Below, piece by piece: positions 53,959 through 64,000 of a DNA stretch of 64,000 bases. Source of the DNA: Zhengitettix transpicula (Eukaryota; Arthropoda; Insecta; Orthoptera; Tetrigidae); NCBI GenBank assembly GCA_037074705.1, contig CM073590.1, positions 135,613,600-135,677,599 of the forward strand, given 5' to 3'. Position 1 is the stretch's first letter, and each line of letters begins with the position of its first letter. Position numbers and translations under genes: made by a program. The notes under the pieces are model-generated. The model made no database searches, was not told the DNA's origin, and worked only from the letters and a program-made list of their open reading frames with translations.

Positions 53959-54500
53959 GTAGTGAATAACATAGGTAGGTGGCCGCCCTTTGTCGGCGGG
54001 ACTGAGAAGATCTCAGAGGGTTTCGGTGGAACGAATTAAAAGTGCACGTGCGCCTAAGATGCCCTGAGAAACCGTGGATACCCGTCCCTCTTTTTTTTTT
54101 GCATCGTTTATGGGGGTGGGCGGAGTAAGGGTATATACTCCGCACCCGGGAGACTGACGGGGGACTGAAAGTGAAGTGAGGAAGGTGAGAGGATGCAAAA
54201 AATTGCTGCATAGTGAAAACAAAAGTTTTGAGTGTGGACGTCCATCGCGTGAGGCCGAAGAAGGATATCGTGGGGTGCTACAAGACCAGTGATACGCTGC
54301 AAGTCGGCTGACGCTACAAGATAAAGTAAGGGTCGCCATTAATGCAAAGTGCCTTCAGACGTTAAAGATTTGTTTACACAGTACGGAACTAAGCTCTGTT
54401 TATGAATAGACACCGAGCCGCCCACATTACCTTGTAGAAAAGGAGCATTTCATTAACCAAGCCGGAGCTAATTATTGTTACTTTCTTTCAGACTGTATAT
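53959..54500 (+). mobile_element. Possible LTR fragment with a promoter-like region
   Basis: It begins TGTAGTGAATAACATAGG next to a TA run and contains GGGTATATACTCCGCACCCG near 54130, which looks like a TATA box with a downstream start. It is cut off where the family B LTR starts at 54501. Minus-strand open frames across it look accidental. Confidence 0.35.
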
Positions 54501-55602
54501 TGTAATGCATATAATAAAAATAACGGTACCAAATTAAACAATCAATAATCATTTATTACACAATTTACACAATTATTGAAATTTTATCAAATCAAAACAA
54601 TTTTATTTAACTTAGATACATTTTAAATAATTGAACTCGGTACCCTCAAGGTCTTTACTGGGTTGATAAGGAAACGGTACAAAATGTTACAATTAAACAA
54701 ATACAGTTACAATAAATGAAAAACGAAATGATTGAAACGAAATCTTTGAAACGAAATCTGACACTTTTTACCCTTTATTTGCAATTTACAACTATTAATT
54801 CAGAAAATTAAACTTACACGCTCTTTGGTCCACACACTCACTTCATACAGGCTTAAAAGACCCCAGGCTGCACTCACACTCTTGACGATGTCACCCTGTC
54901 GACGAATTAAAACAATTCTGCTTTCAGACACGATGAAACGCCCACCAACTGTTGACGACTGATGTCCAGCTGATTACTTTCGGCCACGTAGCTTGGCCTA
55001 CCATCCGATGATCTCTCCCCACTGACACGTCCGTCTCCAGTCGAAACGACTAACTCATTCCAACTTGACTTCCTCTATATCTCCTCTATAACTGCATATA
55101 AAATTGTTTCGGTCCCCATAACTTGGACCTGCGTCCGACTCTGCGGACCTGCACCATCGCTGTCCCCAGCCGTCTCCTCTCTATAACTCCACTATAACTG
55201 ACCTGCCTTTATCTGCTCTCTTATTTATATTGCGGCTCCCGGATATTCCCTTGTTTTCACAGTTGTTTTGAAATTACTTGTTCGCCAAAATAAACCCCAT
55301 CTGTTAGCTTTCTCCCGCTCCGAGAGTCACTTAATCAATTACAATAAGCATCTCCTTGTAGTATAATTGCCTCGCCCGTCTGTTATGATGCCTTTCAGGG
55401 TTCCGTCGGTCACACAATTTAGCCCTAAGAGCCGCAAAATTGCTCTAATTATCTGTCCTTCCCTTCTCTCTAAAAGGTCACTTATCTGTCGTTTTATCAT
55501 TATTTTTTATGTGTACCAACCACTCAAGGATCCCCAGTCTCAGTTTGTAAACAACTCTGATAAAAATATGAACAGACTTCCTGTCCTTCTAAGCTGGTTA
55601 TT

Positions 55603-55605
<3 letters not shown>
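54501..55605 (-). mobile_element. Solo LTR, family B (minus)
   Basis: TGTAATGCATATAATA to CTGGTTATTACA, flanked by ATAT on both sides. It is homologous to 14074-15196 throughout (GGGTCTTTACTGGGTTGATA, TCGGCCACGTAGC, CTTGTTTTCACAGTTGTTTT). Confidence 0.65.

Positions 55606-55647
<42 letters not shown>
55606..55647. repeat. (TA)n tract between two family B LTRs
   Basis: About 40 bp of TA. Confidence 0.95.
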
Positions 55648-55650
<3 letters not shown>

Positions 55651-56730
55651 AATATCCCGCTAATCGATATATATGATTATGGGAAATTATATTAAACACG
55701 TTATTAAATTTTATCAACAAAACAATTTTATTAATCTAGAATACATATTAATAAATCAGACGCTGTACCCCAGGGTCTTTACTGACTGGGTTGATAAGGA
55801 AACGGAACACAAAATTTACAATTAAACAATGCAGTTAAAATAAATGAAAAACGAAATGAAACGAAATCTGACTTTTTACCCTTATTTAACAATTTACATA
55901 ATGAATACAGAAAAAATAAACTTACAATATCTCTGGTCCATGCAATTTCGATCTCTCGCATACCAGCACACTCTCTCTTTATATGGGCATAAAGAGTCTC
56001 AGGTTGCGCTCACACTCTGCTTTCACAGCCACCTCTTCTTGATGACGTTGCCCTCACGACGAATTCCTCCAAACAACAAACTCTGCTAGCAGACAGATTT
56101 CCACGACAAAATTCCTACCGACTGCAGATGACTGCTGTCCAACTGATTACTCTCGGCCACCTATCTTTGCCTACCATCCGATGATCTCTCCTGACGACTC
56201 TAAAACTGCCTCTTGAATGAATATATAAAATTATCTCGGCCGCCTTTACTTGGCCCTGCGGACCTCCACCAACGCTCTCTCCCCACTGTCTGCTCTGATC
56301 CTGTCCAACTCGCCCTTGAGGTCTCCTGTCCAACTGCTTTTATCTGCTTTCCCCCTCTCCAGAATATTCCCTTGTTTTCACAGTTTTTGAGTTTCCACGT
56401 TCGCCAAACAACACCAGCTGTTGCCTTTCTCACGCTCCGAGAGCCACTCAATACAATTAAAATAACTATTTCCTTTTAATATAATTGTATATCCATAAAA
56501 CTTCTGTCATCATGCATTTAGGGTTCCGTCGTCCAGATGTCGGTCTCAACCATTAGCCCTAAGCCGCTAGACGCCCAATTATAGTCCTTCCCTTTTCTAA
56601 AAGCCACTTATCCATAATTTTATTATTATCTTTTTTTTCTACAAACCATTCAAGAATCCCCAGTCTGAGTTGGTAAACAAATCTAATGAAATCAGAACAA
56701 AATTCATGTCCTTCTTTACTGGGTATTACA
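55648..56730 (-). mobile_element. Solo LTR, family B (minus)
   Basis: TGTAATATCCCGC to GGGTATTACA, flanked by ATAT. It has the same landmarks as 54501-55605 but is diverged, so the two are independent insertions rather than the ends of one element. Confidence 0.65.
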
Positions 56731-56737
56731 ATATATA

Positions 56738-57719
56738 TGGAAGGCTTTAATTACAAAAATTAATTAATTAGAAAAAAATAAATGTTATTCTTCAAAGTTA
56801 CAAATTATCAGCCTCACTTTGCATATTTAATTTCCTCAAATTTACAAACCAAATTTTATATTTTTTTTATTTGTGGCTTTCTAGGCAAATACAACTTTAT
56901 AATTTTACAACGGTTACATCTAATTACTCTTTCTCTCAGGGTCTTTACTGGACTTGATAGTAAGAACAATCAAATTTAATAAACTAATTAACAAATCAAA
57001 ATTGAAATGAACGGAATATAAATTCTAAACACAATAAAGAAGACGTAAACTAAACAAGATAATGAAATCTGACTTATACCTTTAATCTGTATTAACATAT
57101 TTTAAATAATTGTCTTTCTGGTACCAGATCTGATTCTTTAAGCTTGAGAGCACTAGTCACTAAAAAGGCCGTTATTCACTGATTCTACACGTCATTTTTT
57201 AATAAACACGGTCGTAGTTCTCGTTGTTATCCACCTGGAATTTTGGGATCAGCCGCTCTCTCGGTCAGCCCTCGGACGTATGTCTCCTCGATGCCTTTAT
57301 GCGAAATGTTATTTGCACAACCTTTTGCTTCCACTTTGCGATTTTATATTATGAGTCTCTCCGTCAAGAACTATTTACTTGTGTTTTATAGAGTTTAATA
57401 GATCTCGCAGTTTAACTTCCTGGACCACGCTATTCGTCATCGTCCTCTCTCTCTCGAAACGTTCGCCGGACTTTTCTCTCTCTCTCAAAACTATCATCAG
57501 ACTTCCTTTCTCTCTCAAAACTTTTGCCAGACTTTCTTTTCTCTCTCAAAACTTCTGCCAGACCTCCTCTCTCTCTCGAAACATTCGTTGGACTGGCTTC
57601 CGTACGAGCGCGCGGTTTCCAACAACAATTCCGACAAATAGTCGTGATTGTTGCTTTCAAGAAATGTACCGCTAAAAATCCAATTATATTAAAGCAATTA
57701 ATGGCCTCTAATTAGTATT

Positions 57720-57722
<3 letters not shown>
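56738..57722 (-). mobile_element. Solo LTR, family A (minus)
   Basis: It starts TGGAAGGCTTTAATTA, the complement of AATAAAAGCCTTCCA found near the 3' end of the copy at 15205, and ends TAGTATTACA. No primer-site-like unit is present here. Multiple CTCTCTCTC-AAAACTT repeats lie at about 57445-57590. An 8-bp ATATATA spacer separates it from the previous LTR. Confidence 0.6.
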
Positions 57723-57758
<36 letters not shown>

Positions 57759-57828
57759 GCGCCAATCAATTTTTTATGTACTTTTTCTGTAATAATGATT
57801 TTTTATTATTGTAATAAAGTCTAATCAT

Positions 57829-57862
<34 letters not shown>
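57723..57862. repeat. Two (TA)n tracts around an 80-bp spacer
   Basis: TA runs at about 57723-57755 and 57832-57862, the second continuing into ACACAC. Confidence 0.85.
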
Positions 57863-57868
<6 letters not shown>

Positions 57869-58539
57869 TTATAAAATTCCAAATTAACTTCTTTTGTTTT
57901 CAATGTTTTTAAAAGTAGGCCTATAAATGACTTCTATTATACTCATCTTAAAAGTTGTTTTTCTCAATGTAATATTCTAACATTTTCTCAATCAACTGTA
58001 TGCTTATTATCTTTCATATGTGTAATAAGAGAGGTTTTAGTCCAAGTATACTTCTTAAAATAATTCTAATGCCAGTACAACCTCATATTCACATTCATGC
58101 TACACTGTCCAATACAGCCCTTTATCTGATGTACTATTGAACTAAATCAACGTAAATTACTGCTCCCTGCCCAATGGTTTTGAAAAGTCTGTGAACAAAA
58201 TCGTTATTCAGATTGAAAAATAATTTATCATACTCTAAATTTTTAAAAAAAGATAGATCTTATTCACTAGTTGTTTGTTAGACTAATTGGAAAAAAGTTG
58301 GGATTTTATTGTGGCTATTAAAAAGCATGATGTTAATTTTTGATAAATGTCTTCGCTATTGTAGTGATTAGGCTACTGGGATGACAGTTAATTTTGCGGT
58401 AATTATGAAAAATTTATTTTATGGTACTACCAGGCGAATATTTTACTGAAAAATCATCTTCCTTTTGATACTTCAGTTTTCGTCAGTAAATTGCGAGAAT
58501 TATGCCTTACGCCAAAAATGATGCACGTCATAGTCAGAT
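57863..58539. other. Sequence with no recognised feature
   Basis: AT-rich and unique-looking by eye. Confidence 0.35.
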
Positions 58540-58712
58540 CAACTTTATGCGATAACTTTATTCGTTTACTTTATTCGTTAACTTTATGCGTTAAGGTTTT
58601 TAGCGTTATCGTTTTAAGCGTTGACGTTTTTTGCTTTAACGTTTTTAGCGTTAACTGTTTTCTGCGTTAACGTTTACAGCTTTGACGTTTTCAGCGTAGA
58701 CGTTTTAAGAGT
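58540..58712. repeat. Short tandem array of GCGTTAACGTTTTTA, array 2
   Basis: Nine or more imperfect units such as GCGTTAAGG, GCGTTATCG, GCGTTGACG, GCTTTAACG and GCGTTAACG with T-rich spacers, period about 18 bp. Same core as 53085-53205. Confidence 0.8.
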
Positions 58713-58744
58713 TCTCTAGAATTTTTCTTTACACTTTTATCCAA

Positions 58745-59540
58745 ATTTTACTAAATATCGGTTGCAATAGATTCTTATATCTTCGTAAACCGTTGGGTTC
58801 CTGCCCCCACTTTTTATAAGGAACCGTTTTATTTAAACATCTTCTAAGTAAAAAAATTTCTCATTAAATTTATTTAAACTTATAGCAGAATTTTTCTAAA
58901 TATTGGTTCCAATAGATTCTTAATATTTCGTAAACAGTTAGACGTATTGAATTTACACCTTAACCATCGTGTTGCTGCACAGAGTTTTCATACGGAAACG
59001 GCTAATTTAAAAAACGTTTAAGAAAAAAAAAATTTCTTGAAATTTTTACGATCAATTTATCTTAATTTTACTAAATATTGTTTCCATCAGATTCTTAATA
59101 ATTCGTAAACCGTTATATGTACTGAATTTACAACAAGGTTCCTTACGGAAACGCCTTATTTATACAACTTTTTTAAAAAAAGTTTAGCTCATGAATTTTT
59201 ACCGACGCTTTTATTAGTAATTTTGCAAATTATTTATTCCATAAATTATTAATATTTCGTAATCCGTAAGACACATTGAATTTAAACATACTCTATCAAG
59301 TTTCTGCCGCCATTTTCCATACGAACCGGCTTATCGGAATAACTTTTAAGAAAATTATATTTTTCTCGTGAATTTTTTACGACCAGTTGTAGTAGTTTTA
59401 CAAATATTGTTTCTAATCGATTCTTTAAATTTCGTAAATTGTTAGACATTGAATTTAAAACTTCACTATCGAGTAAGAACCCCTTTTCATACGGACCGCC
59501 GCAACTAAGCAGCTTTTAAGGAAAAACGATTTTTCTCATT
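58745..59540. repeat. Satellite-like tandem array, unit about 165 bp, five copies
   Basis: TTTTACTAAATAT or a variant, then AGATTCTTAATATTTCGTAA, GTTAGAC, TTGAATTTA, and TACGGAAACGGC with AACTTTTAAG, recur in order near 58748, 58890, 59075, 59220 and 59400. Units are diverged. It directly follows GCGTTAACG array 2. Confidence 0.75.
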
Positions 59541-60137
59541 AATTTTTAAATTTTTATTCATATTCATATTTCATGATTATTATCAATCAAAATATACTAT
59601 AAATATAAATTAATAATGATAAATGGTTCAACAAGTTAACACACATCAAACAAGACATATAAAAGACAGTATTTGGGGGAAGGGGGGGGGGTGGATACAT
59701 GGGCCTCAGGAATAACAACCACCTTATTATTAATCTTAAAAACTAGATATTTCAGTCATTTGAACTTATTGTAAGGTGGAAACTAAATAAAACGTTGGTC
59801 TTTTGTGTATTCAAGTATTGGTTAGTTAATAGGACTTATAAACCTCTTTTATGGCTCCTGTTCAAGTAATCTAATTTTTCATAATTAATATATTCAATAC
59901 TTGATCTGAAGTAACTATACATTCAACATGCAAGTTAAACTTACAAAACTGCAATAATACGTGAAGTTTAACTTCAAAGAAACTGTAACACTACAAGAAG
60001 AATTAGTATAGCAGTTACAGGGAAGTATATTAAATTTTTGTTTTATTTAATGCCATTTAGCTAAACTAAATTTATAAAATAAAAAAATACTGGAGACAAC
60101 TATCTTTGTCAAATTACATCAATTTATAAATTTTCAG
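59541..60137. other. Sequence before the second 3' exons, nothing recognised
   Basis: AT-rich with a G9-10 run near 59680. The acceptor AAATTTTCAG ends at 60137. Confidence 0.35.
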
Positions 60138-60195
60138 GGAGATAGCGGAGGACCGTTATCTCGTGAAAGTGATGACAAACGTTTTGAGTTGATTG
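60138..60195 (+). CDS. Alternative or paralogous Ser195 exon
   Basis: Acceptor AAATTTTCAG, donor ATTG|GTAAG. It reads GDSGGPLSRESDDKRFELIG, the serine protease Ser195 block with the canonical Pro198. It starts in phase 0, exactly as the exon at 49444, so the exon ending at 46819 could splice to either. No exons for the earlier part of a second protease were found between 49.6 and 60.1 kb. It may be a mutually exclusive 3' end of the same gene or the last remains of a tandem duplicate. Confidence 0.7.
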
Positions 60196-60250
60196 GTAAG
60201 TATAAATTATGTATGATGTTTCAAATAAAACATTATAACTTTCCTATATG

Positions 60251-60836
60251 TTTTTTTTAGGGTAACAGGCTACATGAGGGTAATCCACATGGTGGCAACT
60301 CCCCTTTAATAGCACAGGAAAGGATTCGAAAGGGGGGATGCGGATGGGTAGAGGAAGGGAGCCAAGGGTTAACTAGGGTCCCCGGGCTATAGTTTAAGGA
60401 TCCTACCCAGCATTCACCTAAAAGTAATGCAGAGAAAACCCTAGAAAAAACTGCATCAGGTAGGGCGGGCATTGGGAACTTCTCCCACGCCCTTCCGATA
60501 GCGGGAGAGGAGTTTGCTGTGGGGACGCAGCATTCCCTTCTCGGTGCCTCGACCAGTTTAGGAGGCAGCTGGCCGACTATTCCAATGGGAATAGCAGACA
60601 ACCCTTATCGTATGCCCAAGGTCTGAGACCCCGGAACATACACCTCTCAGAACAGGCCGAGGAGCCTCGGCTTGTGGGAACCTTAGTTCAAAAACGGAGA
60701 GGAAAAGCCATACCCAAAGGTAGCCCCTTCGTATCTCTCCTAAAAGGTTCTGCCTGCGAGAGAACATCCCTCGCAGGTTACCTGCGAGAGAACCCTCTCG
60801 CAGACTTTCTACTTGTGTTGGGTCCTTATGTCAATT
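60251..60836 (-). repeat. Interspersed repeat family S, copy 5 (longest)
   Basis: T run, GGGTAACAGGCTACATGAGG, the common body, and an extra distal part with ACACCTCTCAGAACAGGCCG, GTGGGAACCTTAGTTCAAAA and an imperfect palindrome of CTGCGAGAG/CTCTCGCAG. It inserts between the two second 3' exons. Confidence 0.8.
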
Positions 60837-61400
60837 TTTTTTTTTTTTTTTTTTTTTTTTAGGGCATCAGGCTACTTGAGGGTGATCCACATTGGGCAAT
60901 TCCCCTTTAATAGCATAGGAAGGGATTAGAAAGGGGGGATGCGGAAGGGTAGAGGAAGGTAGCCAAGGGTTACTAGGGCCCCCGGGCTATGGTTTAAGGA
61001 TCCTACCCGGCATTCGCCTAAAGAAATGTAGGGAAAACCCTAGAAAAACCTGCATCGGGTAGGTCGGGCATTTGGTACTTGTCCCACGCCCTTCCGATGA
61101 CGGGAGAGGAGTTTGCTGTGGGGGCGCAGCTTACCCCTCGCCATGCCTTGGCCTGTTTATGAGGCAGCTGGCCGACTATTCCAATAGGAATAGCGGACAA
61201 CTCTTGCCGTATGCCCAAGGTCTGCGACCCCGGAACATACACCTCTCAAAACAGACCGAGGTGCCTCGGCATGTGGGAACCTTAGTTCAAAAAAAAACAG
61301 AGAGATGTGAGAGCATCCCCAAAGGTAGCCCCCGCCAGAGCTCTCTGGGAAGGTTCACCTGCGAGAAATCCTCTCGCAGGCTTACTTATCCCTATATGTC
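60837..61400 (-). repeat. Interspersed repeat family S, copy 6, in tandem with copy 5
   Basis: It starts with a run of about 23 T (an A tail in the element's orientation) immediately after copy 5 and contains the same ordered blocks, ending with CTGCGAG/CTCGCAGG near 61380. Head-to-tail tandem suggests insertion of one copy at the end of the other. Confidence 0.8.
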
Positions 61401-61652
61401 AAATGTATGGAGATTAATATAAAGAAGTAATGTAACTGCAAGAACAGACAGAAAAATACAGATAAATTTATCACATCTGTTATTGCTGTATTTATGTGAA
61501 GAAAACAGAAACTCTCCTTATGAAACTTTAAAGAATTGTTCTAAGTGCTGAAACCAAGCTTCAATTTCAAGGAAGCCACCACTTTTCTATCTATCCTTTA
61601 CTTAAAAAAAGAAAATGTAATGTGACATTGTCAAAATAATTGAATTGAATAG

Positions 61653-61908
61653 TAAAGAAGGACAGTGCAGCTGACCAATTGAAAGTTGGAGTCACCTGGC
61701 AGGGAACCAGTAACACAAGAAATTTTCGATGGGCCTGTGCCCATTTTATAGGTGAGGAGCTCTGAACATGAGTGGCCAGCCTTCAGTATGTTCCTACTCA
61801 CCTGAAGAAGGGCCTCTAAAATTGGTCATGTTAATGGTTCCCCGACAAGTGACTCCAACTTTTGATTTAAGGTAAGTCAGCCATCCTCTGTCCCTTTTCC
61901 TATAGTAA
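61653..61908. repeat. Foldback MITE
   Basis: AAAGTTGGAGTCACCTGGCA at 61682 is inverted as AAGTGACTCCAACTTT ending at 61863, and the outer parts (GGACAGTGCAGCTGAC against GTCAGCCATCCTCTGTCC) also pair. The loop is about 115 bp. Confidence 0.7.
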
Positions 61909-62325
61909 TGCAGTCACAATAGATTCTTGGATAGTAAAGAAATGTAGGAGAAAGGTGGAAACATGCTTTTTAAGGAAAGTATATGTTCACGCACAAAATT
62001 ATGCACATAACAAAACATATGTTCAATATGTAGAGAGGTATAAGAAATTAATGTAAAAACAGTGGCTAACCTACCAAAGTATCAAACACTTCCATTCTAC
62101 AAGATAGACAATTAAGAGAAATGATCAAAATACCTATTTTCTGTATTCAGAAACTATTAGATGTAGACTAAACTGTTTGAAACCCATGAACAATGACCAC
62201 CCATCAAAGAATAGTGCAGGTCAAACTGCCAATAGTAGTAGCTATTGCATTTTAATTTGACTACTAACGATACAAATATAAGCAAGTTTACAAATAATGT
62301 AGTCTTTCCCAGGGTATGATTTAAT

Positions 62326-62497
62326 TAAAGATTATTGGTTTATGAACTGGGTCAATTGTTTATTAAAACACTATGTTTCTGTGAACTTCATCTCTGCTGT
62401 CATCAGGTGACTGATTATTAAAATTAAACAGAAAAGGAAACTGTGCTTTAATAAACAATTGGCTCTGTTCATAAACCAAGAATCTCTTATTAAACAA
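62326..62497. repeat. Foldback MITE
   Basis: GGTTTATGAAC then CAATTGTTTATTAAA (62337-62372) is inverted as TTTAATAAACAATTG then GTTCATAAACC (62451-62487). The loop is about 75 bp. Confidence 0.75.
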
Positions 62498-62623
62498 AGC
62501 TTTCTGTATCATTTTCAATAATAATACTACACTTAAGATGAAATCTAAAATTAAAAGTCAGAATTCATTGTATGAAATAAACCTTATTAGATTAATTGAA
62601 ACTAATAAAATTCATTTTTCCAG

Positions 62624-62745
62624 GAGTAGTATCTTGTGGTAATAGATGTGCAAGAGCTGGGTATCCAGGAGTTTACACATGAGTGACACAATACCTAAAA
62701 TGGATTCAAGATAACAAAAAAGAAGGTCGCTATTGTAAGGATTGA
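62624..62745 (+). pseudogene. Second 3' terminal protease exon with an in-frame TGA
   Basis: Acceptor TTTTTCCAG, phase 1 matching the donor at 60195. It reads GVVSCGNRCARAGYPGVYT, then TGA at 62680-62682, then VTQYLKWIQDNKKEGRYCKD to a second TGA at 62743-62745. Serine proteases have Arg230 after GVYT, so the stop is consistent with a CGA to TGA change. Residue 215 is Cys instead of Trp. Gly226 is present, unlike the Asp of the exon at 49444. The frame downstream of the stop is otherwise intact. Polyadenylation-like signals lie at 62779 and 62857. Either a decayed exon or a truncated isoform. Confidence 0.7.
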
Positions 62746-64000
62746 GTTTACAGAAGGATAAACTGGAGAATACATTAGAATAAAGAGACTTCTGATACAT
62801 TTAAATTAAGAAAATAATGAGCTGAATATAAAATGATAAGTTATTATTATGTTTCAAATAAACATTTGACAATTATAATTCAATTTAGATAAAGTACTTT
62901 TACAGCACTGTTAAGTTGAATCTATGTGATGTTGACTATTATGTTTTTTAATTGTATAGCAACAGAAATAGTATAATTTTTTTGAATAATTTATTCACAC
63001 ATTTTACAAATGTATGTAATATTTATTATATTTTGTATCGTGTTATTTATTGTTTATTTATTTTCCATATTTAATACATTTATAATTTATTCATTTTCAT
63101 GAAAACAAACAAATTACTTTTTATTCAATTAATGTCACTAACTGAACACCAGGAAATATTACTAATTCTCAATTAAAATTTCATAGGAACCACTTAAAAT
63201 TCAATTATATTAATTTCAAACTCTTTACTTCCATTATCATATACTGTATAGCACTTAATACTCTGTGGAAGGCTCAAGAAACATATTTCTCAGAAAACAG
63301 GTACAAGAATTTCATTAAAACCAAATTACCAGTCACATTATTGCCCTTTATGTGAACATTGAAGAAAAATATATATTTTTGAAGAAAATAATAATTGTTG
63401 ATTTAAATGTTTCCAAGGTGATATATAATAATGATTATAAATAATTGTAAAATATTTTCAAGTAGTAGACCTACATCAAATAAATATTTGATTGTGGTGA
63501 AATGTGTTCCTCAACACATTTTTTGAAACCAAATGTGTTTATTTATACCATTAAGATTCCAGAATATCATTAATTTAAACTGATTCAGCCCCAAGTTAAG
63601 TATGAATAAACTAAAATTGAATGTGGTATAGCCAAATTTTTTTAGATAATTGACTTGTCCTAAAACATAATACCGTGTATTAATTTTACAGCAGTAACCA
63701 TTTTTTGACAAATAAATTGAAATAGTTACTATGCAACATAATTATATGAGATCTGCTATTTGAGCAGCAAACAATGTCGACTGTTATCATTCTTGCCTAT
63801 ACAATATTTGAAGTATGAACTAATTCCAGAATACTTCTGTTGTTAAAAATGGGAACATTAACATGTTTAATATAAACCATTAATTTTTATCAAATGAATG
63901 TGGGAGCTGAGTAAACAATTTTATTGATGTATCTGTACTTGCTAGTATAAATTAATTGGGAAAGCATTATTGTCAATTGTATTAAATCACACTGTTTTAA
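62746..64000. other. 3' flank, AT-rich, nothing recognised
   Basis: AATAAA at 62779 and 62857 could end transcripts using the exon before. Beyond that, no gene or repeat was identified to the window end. Confidence 0.4.

Noticed and set aside
53924..54339. Overlapping minus-strand frames of 64-108 codons
   Set aside because: Three frames are open at once over a GC-richer LTR-like segment, and none shows a family motif.
54501..56730. A single LTR retrotransposon with the two family B LTRs as its ends
   Set aside because: The LTRs are diverged from each other, separated only by a TA tract, and have no internal region. Independent solo insertions fit better.
57379..57715. Frames with repeated Ser-Leu-Lys-Thr units
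   Set aside because: Produced by the CTCTCTC-rich repeats inside a family A LTR.

Overview
The window looks like AT-rich nuclear DNA of an insect: GT-AG introns many kilobases long, mariner, Jockey, RTE-like and Helitron-like elements, solo LTRs, long (TA)n tracts and tRNA-derived short repeats. No bacterial operons, CRISPR arrays or rRNA genes are seen. Long TE-filled introns would suit a large-genome insect such as a polyneopteran, but that placement is a guess.

One host gene runs through the middle on the + strand. Eight phase-compatible exons at 18403-18531, 19753-19900, 29558-29688, 35800-35919, 38090-39032, 41363-41583, 46623-46819 and 49444-49608 encode 683 residues: a six-cysteine module, a CUB domain, a long acidic-to-basic linker and an S1 serine protease with His, Asp and Ser catalytic residues. 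The signal-peptide exon is not identified. The protease has Gly at position 189 and Asp at 226, as in crab brachyurins. A linker of 265 residues separates the usual activation-peptide cysteine from the IVGG cleavage site. About 10 kb further on, exons at 60138-60195 and 62624-62745 encode a second version of the Ser195 region in matching phase, but carry an in-frame TGA where Arg230 is expected. A separate terminal exon of unknown function (16270-16573) with a polyadenylation signal lies upstream.

Layout: 1-476, end of a Jockey-like RT; 1.3-3.7 kb, interspersed repeats; 3711-10415, an old mariner carrying a nearly intact Jockey element (9-bp target duplication) and an RTE-like fragment; 11.9-16.2 kb, a repeat plus three solo LTRs; 16910-18146, a decayed mariner; 18.4-49.6 kb, the protease gene, whose introns hold a foldback element with phased CCCGA motifs (20022-20539), a mariner (20883-22060), a second non-LTR retrotransposon split by a 4-kb Helitron-like element (23109-27088), a near-identical shorter copy (34201-35660), further Helitron tails, tRNA-like heads and a solo LTR; 50.2-57.7 kb, a cluster of LTRs in TA tracts; 53.1 and 58.5-59.5 kb, two GCGTTAACG arrays and a satellite-like array; 60-62.7 kb, the second 3' exons with short repeats around them.

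The mobile elements appear to be passengers. The part most worth following is the protease and its two alternative catalytic-serine ends. All matches were made by eye; identities, domain assignments and splice junctions are predictions.
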